Shown: positions 1-11,777 of the stretch, in pieces
Position numbering within the stretch: position 1 is the first letter of the stretch
Layout of the letters: every line of letters starts with the position of its first letter
The notes under the pieces: model-generated
Database searches by the model: none
Seen by the model: only the letters and a program-made list of their open reading frames with translations
What the model was told of the DNA's origin: nothing
Source: Theobroma cacao
Lineage: Eukaryota > Streptophyta > Magnoliopsida > Malvales > Malvaceae
NCBI RefSeq assembly: GCF_000208745.1
Contig: NC_030853.1
Location: 14,522,540-14,586,539 of the forward strand
DNA length: 64,000 nt
Direction of reading: 5' to 3'
Made by a program: the position numbers and the translations under genes

Positions 1-421
1 GGATTTTTATTTCAAACTATGCAAAATACAATTTTCATAAGTTAGAGTTTGATCGTACCTTAATCACTACTTTCTTGAATATATTTTTCCTTTTTTTTTC
101 CTTCTTCTTCTTTTCTAAGATTAGTTTTTTTTTCTCAAATGGTCTTCCTCTTTTGACTGTATTTTTTAAACGTTATAATGAAAACTGACCTTATCGTCAT
201 CCATCTGCTTTTCTCTTAAATGAGGTAAATAATTGATATTGTGCAATTGACATTAACTAAACTACTTTATTTGCTTAAAAACCCCTTCTTCTATGCTTTC
301 TCTATTGATAAACCCAAAAGTCCCATCTACAATTAAAAAAAAAAGTTGTACTTATATTATATTTATTTTTTTAATGTAAACTATAACTAAATACTTACTA
401 ATTTTTTTTATATAATTAATT
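1..421. other. AT-rich intergenic DNA
   Basis: No gene is visible. There are poly-T and poly-A runs and no open frame with family resemblance. It ends where the LTR-like sequence starting TGTTGGTTCC begins. Confidence 0.5.
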
Positions 422-1859
422 TGTTGGTTCCAAAGAGCGTGCTAGAGGGGGATTAATGACACTTTCCAATTAACAAGTAAACTTTTTCGAAGTAAAGAGT
501 TGATCAAGGGAATTTGAAAATGAAAGTTTAAAACTTACTGGAGGAATGATTTAAGTGTTAAGAAAAAAGAAATAAAAGAAAGTAGACAAACCACAATGAT
601 TTATAGTAGTTCGGTCCCCTTGACCTACATCCACTACGTTGATCTCTCAATCAAGGATTTTCAAACCAATTCACTAAAATCAGTAGAATTCTCAAGCTTC
701 CACTAAGTTTTTACAATGGCTTTTCACATGCTCAGCCACAACCTTTAACAATGGTTTTTTCTAAGATCAACCAAAACCCAAAACTAATTTTTTTAAGCTT
801 AAGTTAGAACCTACAACAACAACCAAACCGACCCAAGCTTGATCTATCCCTTAGAGTGTCTCACACTCTAAGTAAATAAATAAAAGAGCAAAGATGAAGT
901 ACAATTGATTATCTAGCTGATCTATGATGTACAAAGTTAAGCTCTATCACTTTTTCAAAGGATGGGAGTGAAATACAAGTGTTAAAAGAAGAGTGTTGGT
1001 CTTCTAAGCTCAAAATCACTTTGAATGGCTTTTCTATATCATTTTTGACTGTTTAAGAGGCTTTAAATACTTGAAAAAATCACCTTTGGCAGTTGGAGAC
1101 AAAAACTAGCCATTTCTAGCCGTTATTTTGTCCTTTTGTGCTTAAATTCAAATGTGTAGACAGTGCTTCATTAACCGATTAAAGGTATGCTTTAACTGAT
1201 TAAGTCTTCTTTGACTTACACATTGTTTCTTTGTGTTAACCAATTAATGATAGCTTTAACTAATTAATAACTTTCTGTTTTCAAGCACTGTTTTTGGCCA
1301 GCCTCTTTTCAACAGATTAATACTCTTTTTAATTGATTGAAGTTTCTCTCCATTCATCCTTAATTAATTAAAATGGGCTCCAACCAATTAAGAGTTCTTC
1401 AACTGTAAATCTCTTGGTTTGGTACCTTGGACGGTCATCAATATTTTGAATTTGAATTTTGGCACTCTTAACACTTTAACTTTAACCTTTAACGAGTTAA
1501 CTCTTTTCCTTTAACCGATTAAAAGGCTTTTGTTTTGCATCCAACACCCATTTAACTGATTAAACCTTGTGTTAATCAATTAAGACCTTTCTGTCTGTCC
1601 TTAGTGTAGCACCCAAAATTGCTTTAATTGATTAAGGATTTGTGTTAATCAATTAAGACTAATCTATCTTCATTAAAGCATTTTCTTTTTTGCTTGCTTA
1701 ACCAATTAACCCATCTTACAACTAAACAAGCATCTTGAATTGCTTTCAAATACCAAATATATTAATGAATTTAAGTTTTCTCTTGCACACTTAAATAATA
1801 TAATTAGACATTAATGAATGAGAATGTTTTGTTATCATCAAAAGCATATGGAGTCAGCA
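422..1859 (-). mobile_element. Sirevirus-type LTR, remnant element
   Basis: The stretch starts TGTTGGTTCC and ends near GAGTCAGCA, a decayed form of the GAGCCAACA end seen at 5456-5464. The sequence after it (CT-rich tract, ATGATGACAAAACAC, GCTCCCCCTTAG) matches what follows the 3-prime LTR of the full Sirevirus at 5465-5570, so the parent element ran on the minus strand. It shares the TTAAYYRRTTAA motif family and overall plan with the solo LTR at 19801-21163 in the opposite orientation. Seven motif pairs lie at 1171-1656. No matching right LTR is seen, so this is a truncated element. Boundaries are good to a few bases. Confidence 0.75.
1171..1656. repeat. Seven pairs of near-palindromic 12-mers
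   Basis: Motifs of form TTAAYYRRTTAA occur in pairs starting at 1171/1192, 1236/1256, 1309/1329, 1360/1381, 1489/1511, 1552/1572 and 1624/1645. Start-to-start offsets are 21, 20, 20, 21, 22, 20 and 21 bp. The intervals between pairs are irregular and the intervening DNA is not conserved. Function unknown. Confidence 0.8.
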
Positions 1860-3525
1860 TTCTCTCTCTTTTATTTTTTATGATGACAAAACACTTATTG
1901 ATCAAGAGTGCAATGTTTATGTTCAATATGAATACTTCAAATCTTTATGCATAATGAGTTGCTCCCCCTTAGTTAATGCATCTAGTTTTCTTTAATGATT
2001 TGTAATAAAATATTTATAACATCCACAGTAACTCAACAAGATATACAATATCCATAGTAGTTAAGGAAGATATATTAAATATCCATAATAACTAGCACAA
2101 AATATTCAACAAAATCATAACTAAGCATCACACACATAAATTAAACATGAAAACCTATCAAACTCTATTTAACTTAGTCTTCCTTTTCTCATTTTTTGTC
2201 ATCATTAAAAAAGATATTTAAAACTCATTTTTCATGAGTATATCTAAATTTTCTTTTAATCTTTAAATCAAACTTTAATGAATACAAATTATAAGCGCTC
2301 ATACACCTAACTCATACAAGCTTATAGATATAGTTCAATAACTTCAAAAGTAAAGTTTGTCACTATGTAAAAACAAATGTATGGAAGTTAAATCATTTCA
2401 AGAATTTCTCAAAGATCACTCAAATAATGTTCAAGCAAATTTGATCTTTTTGTCATAATCAAAATTATAATAATTTTAAAGCTAACATAATTAAGTAGAA
2501 TTCTTTTAAGGGTATTGCATTTATATTGAGATAATTTTTTATTAAAAATAAAATAAATTCCTTAATATTAAAGAAACACATTTAGAATCAATGATCATTT
2601 TTTCTATGAAGGAGACAATTTCTTTAATTTCCTTTAGACATTGATCAACTCAATACCCATTTTCATTACTTAAGTGAGCATTTTCTACCTAAATATGAAT
2701 TGATATCTTCTGGGTCACTACCCAAGCCAGCACATAAATGCTGCCAATAGTTAATTAGGTGAGTACTCTAAAACAATTAATTTGGAAACAAAAAAAAGCA
2801 TATTAACAAACAAGCAACAAACACTAACAAAATTTTTTTTTAGTGCTAATTTTTGGTAACTTTCATATTAACAATAATCATCAACAAACAATACAACAAA
2901 TTTAAAACAATTAATCAACAAACATCAACGCAACTTCATCAATAAACAAACCTCAATAATGTTACAATTTCAAATAATAAATTAAATTAAAAAAAAGTTA
3001 ACTAAAAAAACTAATTTATAACTTACATTTTCAATCAATTGACGATGAAATGGATCTTGGTCAATGATGGGGTAGCTTTGGAGGATAGCGGCAACGATAG
3101 TATATGTGGCACAGAATGGTCCAAGTGGTTAGGTGAAAGAGAAGGGGAATGTTTTAGGGATTTAAGGGACCTGAGGGTTTTAGGAAAACAAAGAAAGGCT
3201 TGATCACGCTTCTTACGTTTTTAAATTTTCATAAAAAATTTGGACAAAAATTCACCCAAAAATACTAAAAATAATAAAATAATATAAAATAATTGCAACC
3301 AATATTTGGATAGAATCTTCTATCCAAATTTGGTTAAAAAAGCCAATTACCAATGGAATATTGTATTAGTAAATCTGACGTCAAACGCAAGTATTTGGCG
3401 TTAATGATGTTTTACACACAAATTACATATTGAATATTAACTTAGAAAATTATGAGACAAAGTACAAAGATTTGATGCAAGTTTACAATCCTTGAAATTC
3501 CTCTAGTTAATTTCTCCAATTTGTT
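1860..3525. other. Sirevirus 3-prime remnant and AT-rich DNA
   Basis: About 1860-2250 resembles the non-coding end of the Sirevirus next to its LTR: ATGATGACAAAACAC, a CCCCC tract, and many CATA/CAGCA-rich repeats as at 5800-6050. The rest holds no gene I can support. A tight hairpin at 3304-3329 has 12-bp perfect arms around a 2-base loop (arm ATTTGGATAGAA). Confidence 0.45.
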
Positions 3526-3680
3526 TTCAAGAGTCAAGAACTTGAACTTGATCGTGAACACGATCTGAACTTGATAACTTTGTCTTCAAGAGTCTAGGCA
3601 ACTTGATCTTGATCACAAACTAGACTTAAGAACTTTGCTTTAAGGGTCTAGGCACATTGATCTTGAATTCAAACGCTTTT
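3526..3680. repeat. Tandem repeat, about 57 bp x 3
   Basis: Three diverged units starting near 3526, 3585 and 3640 share TTCAAGAGTCTAGGCA and ACTTGATCTTGAT blocks. They lie just upstream of the gypsy RNase H fragment and are probably part of that element. Confidence 0.6.
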
Positions 3681-3688
3681 TAACATAA

Positions 3689-4390
3689 TTGACATATGGC
3701 AAGAGCTCAAGCTTTTTAACTTCACAAAGTGAAAGGATTTGGTATACAACCAACTTGGAATCTCCAAACACTTTAAGTTGGGTTATTGAATGGTTTGACA
3801 AAGCTAGCTTAGAACATGTGTCTAGAAAAGAAAATAGGCAAGTAGACTCTTTGGCTAATTTGGCGTTAGCAATTGCATTTCAAAGTATAGAATTAAAAGT
3901 TCCTTTATGAAAATGATGGATTTTCCCACCAGTAACTTTGTGTGAAGAAGTCGATATAGAATCTAATGTCGTCTTAGTCCTTGATGTGGAAAAAGAAGAT
4001 TGGTGTCAACCATTAATTGACTACCTAAAGCATGGAAAGCTTTTTAATAATCCAAGGCACAAAACAAAAATAATACATTGAGCTCTTCGATTTATTTATT
4101 TTAAGGGTACACTTTATCGATATTCTTTCAATGGAGTCTTCCTTCGTTGTTTAGGAGATGAAGAAGCATACAAAGCCTTACAAGAAACTCACTCATGAAT
4201 TTATGGGTCACATCAATCTGAAGCTAAGTTACACTTCCAGATCAAAAGAATAGAGTATTATTAGCAAATAATGGTAAAAGACAACATGGGCTATGCTAAA
4301 AGATGTCAAGCATGTTAATTTCATTCATCAACCTCCTAGCCACTCCACTTAACAATTACATTGTGGCCATTTGATGCTCGGGGACGTGAC
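3689..4390 (+). pseudogene. Ty3/gypsy RNase H and integrase zinc-finger remnant (left half)
   Basis: A decayed Ty3/gypsy polyprotein on the plus strand. Residues HVSRKENRQVDSLANLA near 3815-3865 match the end of the RNase H-like domain that precedes integrase in Ogre/Tat-type elements. Further on, DEEAYKALQETHS and AKRCQAC mark the His-His-Cys-Cys zinc-binding part of integrase, with stops between. The reading runs into GGACGTGAC, where the Sirevirus is inserted at the start of the integrase core. The other half lies at 14532-15340. Non-functional. Family assignment is from remembered domain motifs. Confidence 0.75.
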
Positions 4391-5464
4391 TGTTGGTTCC
4401 GTTAATATGTGCTAGAGGGGGGGTGAATAGCACAATTTGGCTCTTGACAAGATGTGGAACTAATTTCCAGAACTTAAGAAAGTAAAAACAGAGTATAAGG
4501 TGCACAACAATTTAGAGTGGCTCGGTCCAAGACCTACATCCACTACCTTGATTATCCAACCAAGGATTTTCCTAACGATTCACTAAGAATCAGGTGAAAT
4601 TCACAAGCTTTCACCAAGCTATTACAATGGCTTTTCACAAGCTCAGCCAAAACCTTTACACTAGTTTTTCATGGGCTCAACTAAAACCCAAAGTGGTTTT
4701 CCAAGGCTCAACCACAACCTATAACATTCAAGCTTTCCCAAGCTTGAACAACCACTTAGAGTGACTCCCTCACTCTAAGTATACAAAAAGAGAGATTACA
4801 GAAAGTACCTATGATCACAAGTTGATCTGATTGGTACAAGATTGAGTACTAAATACAATGACAAAGAGTAGGCATTTAAGTGCAAACAAGTGCAGTGAAG
4901 CTTTTCTGGTTTTTCTTCTTTCTAAAGCTCAAATCTCATTCAAGGCTTCTGAAAACTTGTTTCTCATTGTTGGAAGACCCTTTTATACTTGAAGATGCAA
5001 CTCTGATGGCAGTTTGGTAGTTTATATCCGTTGAAAACAGTTGAGGATAAGTTCTAGCCGTTAATCTATCTTGTAGTGTTGTGGTTCAAATTGCAGACAG
5101 AGAGCTCTTAGTCGATTAACTTGGTTGACTAAGTTGATTCTGTTTCTGGTTTGCAGATTCTAGTAGAAGGCACTTAGTCGACTGACTTGGTTGACTAAGT
5201 TGGTTTTGTTTCTCAAACTCTTCAGCCCGTCATTTCTTCAATTTGAAATTTGGTCAACCAATGTTCTTCTTTGTTAAACCAACAAGCTTCCTCCTTGTTA
5301 TTCAGTTACATCTTGTTGATTTTATCCATTTTTTTCTTTCAAAAATACTCTTTGAAGATTTAATAAATTAATTTCATGTATTAATTTTCTGCACACTTAA
5401 GTCAAGGAACTAAACACAAATAAATGGGAATGTTTTATTATCATCAAAACTAATGGAGCCAACA
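4391..5464 (-). repeat. Sirevirus 3-prime LTR
   Basis: Begins TGTTGGTTCCG and ends GAGCCAACA, and is the partner of 13459-14531. It contains two inverted-repeat units of the TTAGTCGACTGA / TTGGTTGACTAA kind at 5108-5132 and 5174-5198, with 13 bp between motif starts. Confidence 0.93.
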
Positions 5465-5478
5465 ATCTCCCCTTTTTT
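5465..5478 (-). other. Polypurine tract
   Basis: Minus-strand AAAAAAGGGGAGAT directly abuts the 3-prime LTR, the usual place for plus-strand priming in a copia element. Confidence 0.85.
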
Positions 5479-6256
5479 GATGATGACAAAACACTCCTTG
5501 ATTAACAGCATAGTGTCATTTAAGATTCTTTTTAGTTTTCTGCAGGAATTGAGGATTGCTCCCCCTAAGTATAAGCTCCTCATTAGTGTGTGCATATTTT
5601 GCTTATTTTATTTCAGCCAGTTTTATTTTCATCATATAGAAAATGATATTGTATATTTAGAGAATATATATGTGCAGCAATATAGAGTGATTTGCATCCA
5701 GAGATTTTCAGTTGCAAGTTTTGACAGATTTTTATCTATGTTCCAGCAGTTGTCAACAGTCAATTGATTTCAGATTATGTTTTCATCATCCATATTTCAA
5801 TTGATATGCTATATGCTTCATCTATAACTCATTCTCATCAGACATTATATAAACATTATCTATTAGCATGCAAATCCATATCAGCATATTAGCAGCAAAT
5901 TTTGTTTATGATAGTCAACATATCAAAACATCAGCATACTTCAGTTTACAGCGGTTAAATATCATAAACATATCAGCATTCATATTTCACATACATCCAC
6001 ATAAATAACAAAATTAAAGCTAAGTGTTTAAGTACCACCAAGGCATAAATAATAGTTGAATAAAAAGCTTTTTGAAAATGCCCCAAACTAGTTTTGCTTC
6101 CTATATCCTATTTCTATAATTTCATGCTCCCGTGGTTCTACTTTCTTTCTTTTCCTAGGTTCTTGGTTCCTCTACCCTAACATTTTTTTATTTTTTAAAC
6201 ATTATTCTCTAGTTCTTGCTCCCCTGGTACCATACTACTCCCCCTTTTTGTCAACA

Positions 6257-8220
6257 TCAAAGGAGGGGAATTTTACTCATCGGATGAAGTAGAGAGAGAG
6301 AGGATTCAGTTCCATAGAAAGGGTTGAGAGGAAACGGAGAGGGTTCTCGGAGAAAAGATGACTTTCTAGGAGAAGAGTCTGGAGAAGATTTGTCTAAAAC
6401 ATGAACTGAACTGTGAGGAGAAGAGGTTGAAACTGGTTTGGACTTCTCTGCCAATCTGGAAGCTTTCTTCTTTTAAGAAAAGTTATCTTGGTTGCCATAT
6501 TCTTCCTTCCTTTGGTTGGTTGTTTTGCTTCAACTGGTAGTGCTGTGGTAGCTTCTGGTTTCCTTATTTTTGCCTTTAGTTTGGAAGTTGAAGCAGGTTT
6601 CTTTCCTTTTCTTACATTTGCACCATCTTTCTGAGTTGCTGTCTTGACAGTGTCTTTTTCAACTTGTTCCTCTCTGACCATTTGATAAAAAATGTCCATA
6701 ATGGAAAATTCCTCTGAATTTGGAGAAGAGGCTTGTTGTTTTTCAGTTTCTGCACCAACTACTTCAGTCTCTTGTTTTGAGTCATTTTTACTTTGAGGTT
6801 CAAGGGAGAGTGATTTGACTGGCTGTTCAACTCCTTGTGGGGAGTCCTTAGTTTGCAGAACAAGACTGGTAGACTTGTAAGTAGAGCCTTCTGCTTGAGT
6901 GCCAAAACTTGCAGACTTATCTGCTGGTTCTGCTGAGCCTTTAGCACCTTGCTGTGTAGGTGCAGTGCTGGATGTGGCAAAACTGTCTGTAGCCACAGGT
7001 TCAAACCCCATGTTTTCTTTCTCCTTCAACTTGTTTTCTAACTCAATGATTTTATCTTCCATCTTTTGTAGCTTCACTCCTTGGCCAGTCAGCTTACCAT
7101 CAATCCTCATAAGCAGATTAAAAATCATCTCATTCAAAAATCTGGAAGAAGCTTCTTCAGATTGATCAAGCAGACTGTGATCTTTTCTTGGGCCAGTTTT
7201 GGAGGTTTTGATAAACTTCTCTCCATCGAGCACATACCCCATCTTAATTAAGCTGCCATAATAAATGGCTTGATCTCTGGTTTCACCAGGTCCATATCAT
7301 ACCTTTTAGCTCATATTCCTTTCTTCTGTACAAGGGATGTAATCACATTCCCATATGGCAGATTTACCTTGTCAAGTCTGTAGGCACTTCTCATTTTCTC
7401 AATCATAAATCTCTCCAGATTTAGAGACACTCCATTAAAAGCATGCTCCATCAGCCAAAGATCTTGGAGGCTGATGTAGATAAGACTCCCACTCCTCCCT
7501 TGAATATTTGCTGCAATGTAGTAATGCAGTATCATAATCTGTGGATTGATTATTAGACTTGAATTACTTTTAGAGGAGTATTTTTTTTTCTTCCAGTGAT
7601 GATCTCCCACAGTGAAGACGGATCATATTTTTTTGGAAGTTCAAATTCACCTACTTCACCCTCTAATTTTAGCAGGTTCTTTAAATTTTTAGCTGTCATA
7701 ATAAACTTTTTCCCATTCAGATAAAAATTCAGCCCATCTCTACATAGTCATCAGATTCTACTAATTCCTTTTCTTTCAGAGAAATGCCAGAGTAAAATTC
7801 TTTAACCAGACTTGAACTATATGACCTATTCTTAAAGGTATTGTAACCTTTAAGTTTAAGCTCATCAAAGTACTTAGATAGACTAGTCTGGATTTCTACA
7901 TTTTCCTTAAAACTCTTCCAATCAATAAATTTTTCGTAGGAGATTGGTGCATTTTCTATATTCTTGAATCTATACTCATGCAGCTTATTTCTAAATTTTG
8001 AAGAAGAAGAGGAACTGATACCTTTCTGGAGTTAGGGTTTTGTATCTTTCTTCTTGTGTATTCTTTGCTTGTTTTCTCTTAGTTTCTCGACTATTTCCTT
8101 CACTAAGGCAAGCACAATTTTTTGTTTCTTTTTCTGACTTTCTGTTCTAGTTTCTTCCTCCATTGGCCTTTTTCCTTTCTTCTTCTCTGATACTTCTTTA
8201 CTCTGAGATGTTCTAGCCAT
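6257..8220 (-). pseudogene. Third (env-like position) coding region of the Sirevirus
   Basis: Lies between RNase H and the 3-prime LTR, where Sireviruses often carry an extra, so-called env-like coding region. Three open blocks are visible: 8032-8220 (Lys/Glu-rich start, MARTSQSKEVSEKKKGK), 7311-7610 (LDKVNLPYGNVIT, resembling widespread plant transposon-associated proteins), and 6394-7242 (282 residues). The last has a likely coiled coil at residues 40-75 (MRIDGKLTGQGVKLQKMED) and long Ser/Thr/Lys-rich low-complexity stretches. I see no convincing signal peptide or membrane segment, so an envelope role is not supported by the sequence. Stops separate the blocks. Function unknown. Confidence 0.6.
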
Positions 8221-8547
8221 TTTGGTTTTAGAAATTTTTGAAGGTCTGAGTCAGTTTTAAAGGCAACTAGGAAGATTTAGGTTTTTGTTTTTAGAGCAAC
8301 GGGTTGTAGAGGAGAGGGAAAAAAAGGTTGGCAGCAGTTATTGCTAAGAAAACTTCTCATCTTCCTTTAAGAATCCCCCTATTTTTATTTCTTTATATTT
8401 TCAAATCTCCCTTTAAAATTTTGATTATTTACCTTTGGTAACTCTGTTCTTTTCCTCTTTACACCCGATAAATCAAATTTTTACCACAATTTACTCCTTT
8501 TTCATTAAAGTCACTAAGTCTTATTATTTAAGGATGTCAGGCCACTC

Positions 8548-8578
8548 TTAGTTGACTAAGAATTTCTTAGTCGACTGA
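8548..8578. repeat. Internal palindrome pair matching LTR motif
   Basis: TTAGTTGACTAA (8548) and TTAGTCGACTGA (8567) lie 19 bp apart between the RNase H region and the third coding region. They are the same motif class as in this element's LTRs but sit in its internal DNA. Confidence 0.7.
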
Positions 8579-8719
8579 ATGCATTATGTTTTCAATGTGA
8601 GAGTCAAAGATTTTCTTTTGTTTCCTTCACATTAACCATCCCCAAATTTCTTCTAATCTCACAAAATCTATCTTCACTCAGTGGTTTGGTAAAAATGTCT
8701 GCTAATTGATGTAGAGTAT

Positions 8720-11441
8720 TCACAAGTCTATTTTAATGTCATTTTTCACTACATGGTCTCTAATAAAATGGTGTCTAATTTCAATGTGCTTAGTCCTATA
8801 ATGTTGCACAGGATTTTTTGATATATTGATTGCACTTGTGTTATCATAGTATATTGGTACATTATGCATAATTATTCCATAGTCTTTTAATTGTTGCTTG
8901 ATCCAAAGGATTTGTGCACAACAACTACCTATTGAAACATATTCAGCCTCTGCTGTAGATAGTGCTACTGAGTTTTGCTTCTTGTTGGACCAAGACACAA
9001 GCATCATTTCTAAAAATTGGCATGTTCCACTAGTGCTTTTCCTATCAGTTCTGCTGCCAACAAAGTCAGCATCTGAATATCCAACTAAGTTAAGAGTTGA
9101 GTTTCTAGAGTACCATATTCTTAGTTCTTGAGTGTCTACGAGGTATCTAAAAATTTTCTTAATAGTTGTTAGGTGTGATTCCTTAGGTTGTGACTAAAAT
9201 CTAGCACATAAGCACACACAAAACAGAATATCTGGTCTACTTGCTGTTAAGTAAAGAAGAGAGCCGATCATACCTCTATAGAGCTTTTGATCTACATCTT
9301 TTCCTTTTTCATCTAAGTCAAGTTTGGTAGATGTACTCATTGGTGTGGAAATTGATTTCAGCTTCAGCATATCAAATTTCTTGAGCATATCATGAGTATA
9401 TCTTTCTTGATTGATGAAGATTCCTTCCTCACTTTGCTTAATTTGAAGACCAAGGAAGTACTTTAACTCTCCCATCATGTCAAATTCACATTGCATTTCC
9501 TTTGCAAAGTTCTTACATAAAGCTTCATTAGTTGCACCAAATACAATATCATCTATATATATTTGCACAATAATTAAATCATTTAGATATCTCTTAATGA
9601 ACAATATAGTATCGATGCTACCTCTATCATATCCTTTTTCAACTAGAAATTTTGAAAGACTCTCATACCAAGCTCTAGGAGCTTGTTTCAATCCATACGA
9701 TGCTTTGTGAAGCTTAAAGACATGATTAGATTTTTCAAAATCTTCAAAACCAGGTGGTTGTTCTACAAAAACTTCCTCTTGAATTAGTCCATTTAAGAAT
9801 GCACTTTTTACATCCATTTGGTACAACTTAAAATCATGAATCATGCAAAAGCTAGCAACAACCTTATGGCTTCAATCCTAGCTACGAGAGCAAAGGTTTC
9901 ATCATAATCTATTCCTTCTTCTTGGTTGTATCCTTTTGCTACCAGCCTAACTTTGTTTCTAACTACATTTCCTTGCTCATCTACTTTATTTCTAAATACC
10001 CATTTGGTACCAATAATAGGATGATTTGAAGGTCTAGGTACCAATGAGCATACATGATTTCTAGTGAATTGATCAAGTTCTTCTTGCATGGCCATTATCC
10101 AACTTTCCTCATTTTCAGCTTCTTCAAAGTTTTTAGGTTCAATTTAAGATATAAAAGCTGAAAACTCGCAAGTTTCTCTAGTTGCTTTCCTAGTTCTAAC
10201 TCCTTGTGAAATGTCACCTATTATTTGGTATTGTGGGTGATCTCTTACAAATCTCCAACTCCTTGGTAGATCATCATGCTGATTTTCTGCTTTTTGCTGA
10301 TTTCTTAGAAATGGAGTTTCATTTTCTCTTCTAGATGAGCTTTCTTCATTATTTTTATTGTTCTCTAAGCTCATTTCTTCCATTTGTTTTTCTAGGATTT
10401 CTATATCATCATCATCATCATGAACTTCTTTTTGTAATGCATTTGACTTATCAAAAACTACATGGACTAATTCTTCAATGGTAAGGGTCCTTTTGTTAAA
10501 AGCTCTATAGGCCTTTAAGTTTAATGCATATCCTAAAAATATTGCTTCATCACTCTTTGCATCAAATTTCCCTATGGGCTGTTTTCCATTATTCAATACA
10601 AAGCATTTATAGCCAAAACTCCTAAGGTGAGAAATATTTGGTTTCCTACCTTTGTAAAGTTCATATGGAGTCTTTGAAATCAAGGGCCTTATTGAGACTC
10701 TATTAAGGATATAAGCTGCTGTATTTACTGCCTCAGCCCAAAGATATTTAGGTAGGTTGTTCTCACATAACATGGTCCTAGCCATTTCTTTTAATGTTAT
10801 GTTTTTCCTCTCTGCAACTCCATTTTGCTGGGGTGCTCTAGGTGTAAAAAAATTATGATTCAACTCCTTTTCATTACAAAATTTTTCAAACTCATCATTC
10901 TCAAATTCTCCTCCATGGTCACTCCTTATGCTAACTATGGCTAGTCCTTTTTCATTTTCTACTTTCTTACAATAACTTAAGAATGCTTATAGAGCATCAT
11001 TCTTATGAGCAAAAAAGTATACCCAAGTATATCTAGAATAGTCATCAACTATTACAAAGCCATAAGATTTACCTCATAAGCTAGTTGTGCTTATTGGACC
11101 AAATAGATCAATGTGCAACAATTCAAGAGGTCTCGATGTTGACACTATTTTCTTAGTCTTAAAGGATGTTCTAACTTATTTTTCTAGTTGGCAAGCACCA
11201 CATATCCTATCTTTTTCAAATTCAATTCCGACAGTCCAGCAACAAGATTTTTCTTTATTAATTTAGACATAGTATGCATGCTTACATGTCCTAATCTCCT
11301 ATGCCATAACCAGCTATCATTCTCAGCATTTGCAGCAAAACATACTTCACTATTCACATCGAGGTCTTCAAGAAAAATGACATACATGTTCTTCAACCTT
11401 TTTCCTATAAATGAGATTTTATTTGTACTCATATCAATCAC
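8720..11441 (-). pseudogene. Sirevirus pol remnant (integrase, reverse transcriptase, RNase H)
   Basis: Copia-order pol. GAG-pre-integrase lies near 11184-11441 (WHRRLGHVS, an H-x4-H pair, then CGACQ). The integrase core lies near 10144-11140, with LELLHIDLFGP, RSDHGGEF and NGVAERKN supplying the D, D and E positions, and an in-frame stop near 11000. Reverse transcriptase lies near 9194-10095, with VAKGYNQ, MDVKSAFLNG, SYGLKQAPRAWY and the catalytic YIDDIVFG, and a frameshift near 9841. RNase H lies near 8720-9110 (STAEAEYVS, DNTSAI, HIEIRHHFIRD), separated from reverse transcriptase by a stop near 9193. The catalytic motifs remain but the frame is broken, so no functional polyprotein is expected. 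Confidence 0.9.
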
Positions 11442-11777
11442 TTCACACTTAGTTGAATCAAAACATACTTTAAATCCTTTATCACATAATTAACTAATAC
11501 TTAGTAGATTATGCTTTAAGCCTTTAACTAACAACACATGACTAATTTGAGTTTGAGAACTCTTACCAACCATACCTATACCATGGATTCTGCCTTTATC
11601 CAAAGGATACGGTTCCTCTCTTTCTCTTTTCCAACTGAGCAAACAGCTCTTCATGTCTTGTCATGTGCCGTGAACAGCCACTATCCAAGTACCAAGGTTG
11701 TTTCTTCCTAAGTTGAGCTCTTGAACATGTCTCTTTTAAGTCCAACTCAACCTACAAAACAAAATTTCGGTTTTTCT

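Noticed and set aside
5453..5767. Plus-strand 104-codon frame near the Sirevirus 3-prime LTR
   Set aside because: Spans the LTR end and polypurine tract; no domain likeness.
6394..7242. 282-codon frame as an independent host gene
   Set aside because: Lies inside the retrotransposon between pol and the 3-prime LTR, in element orientation, so it is element-encoded.
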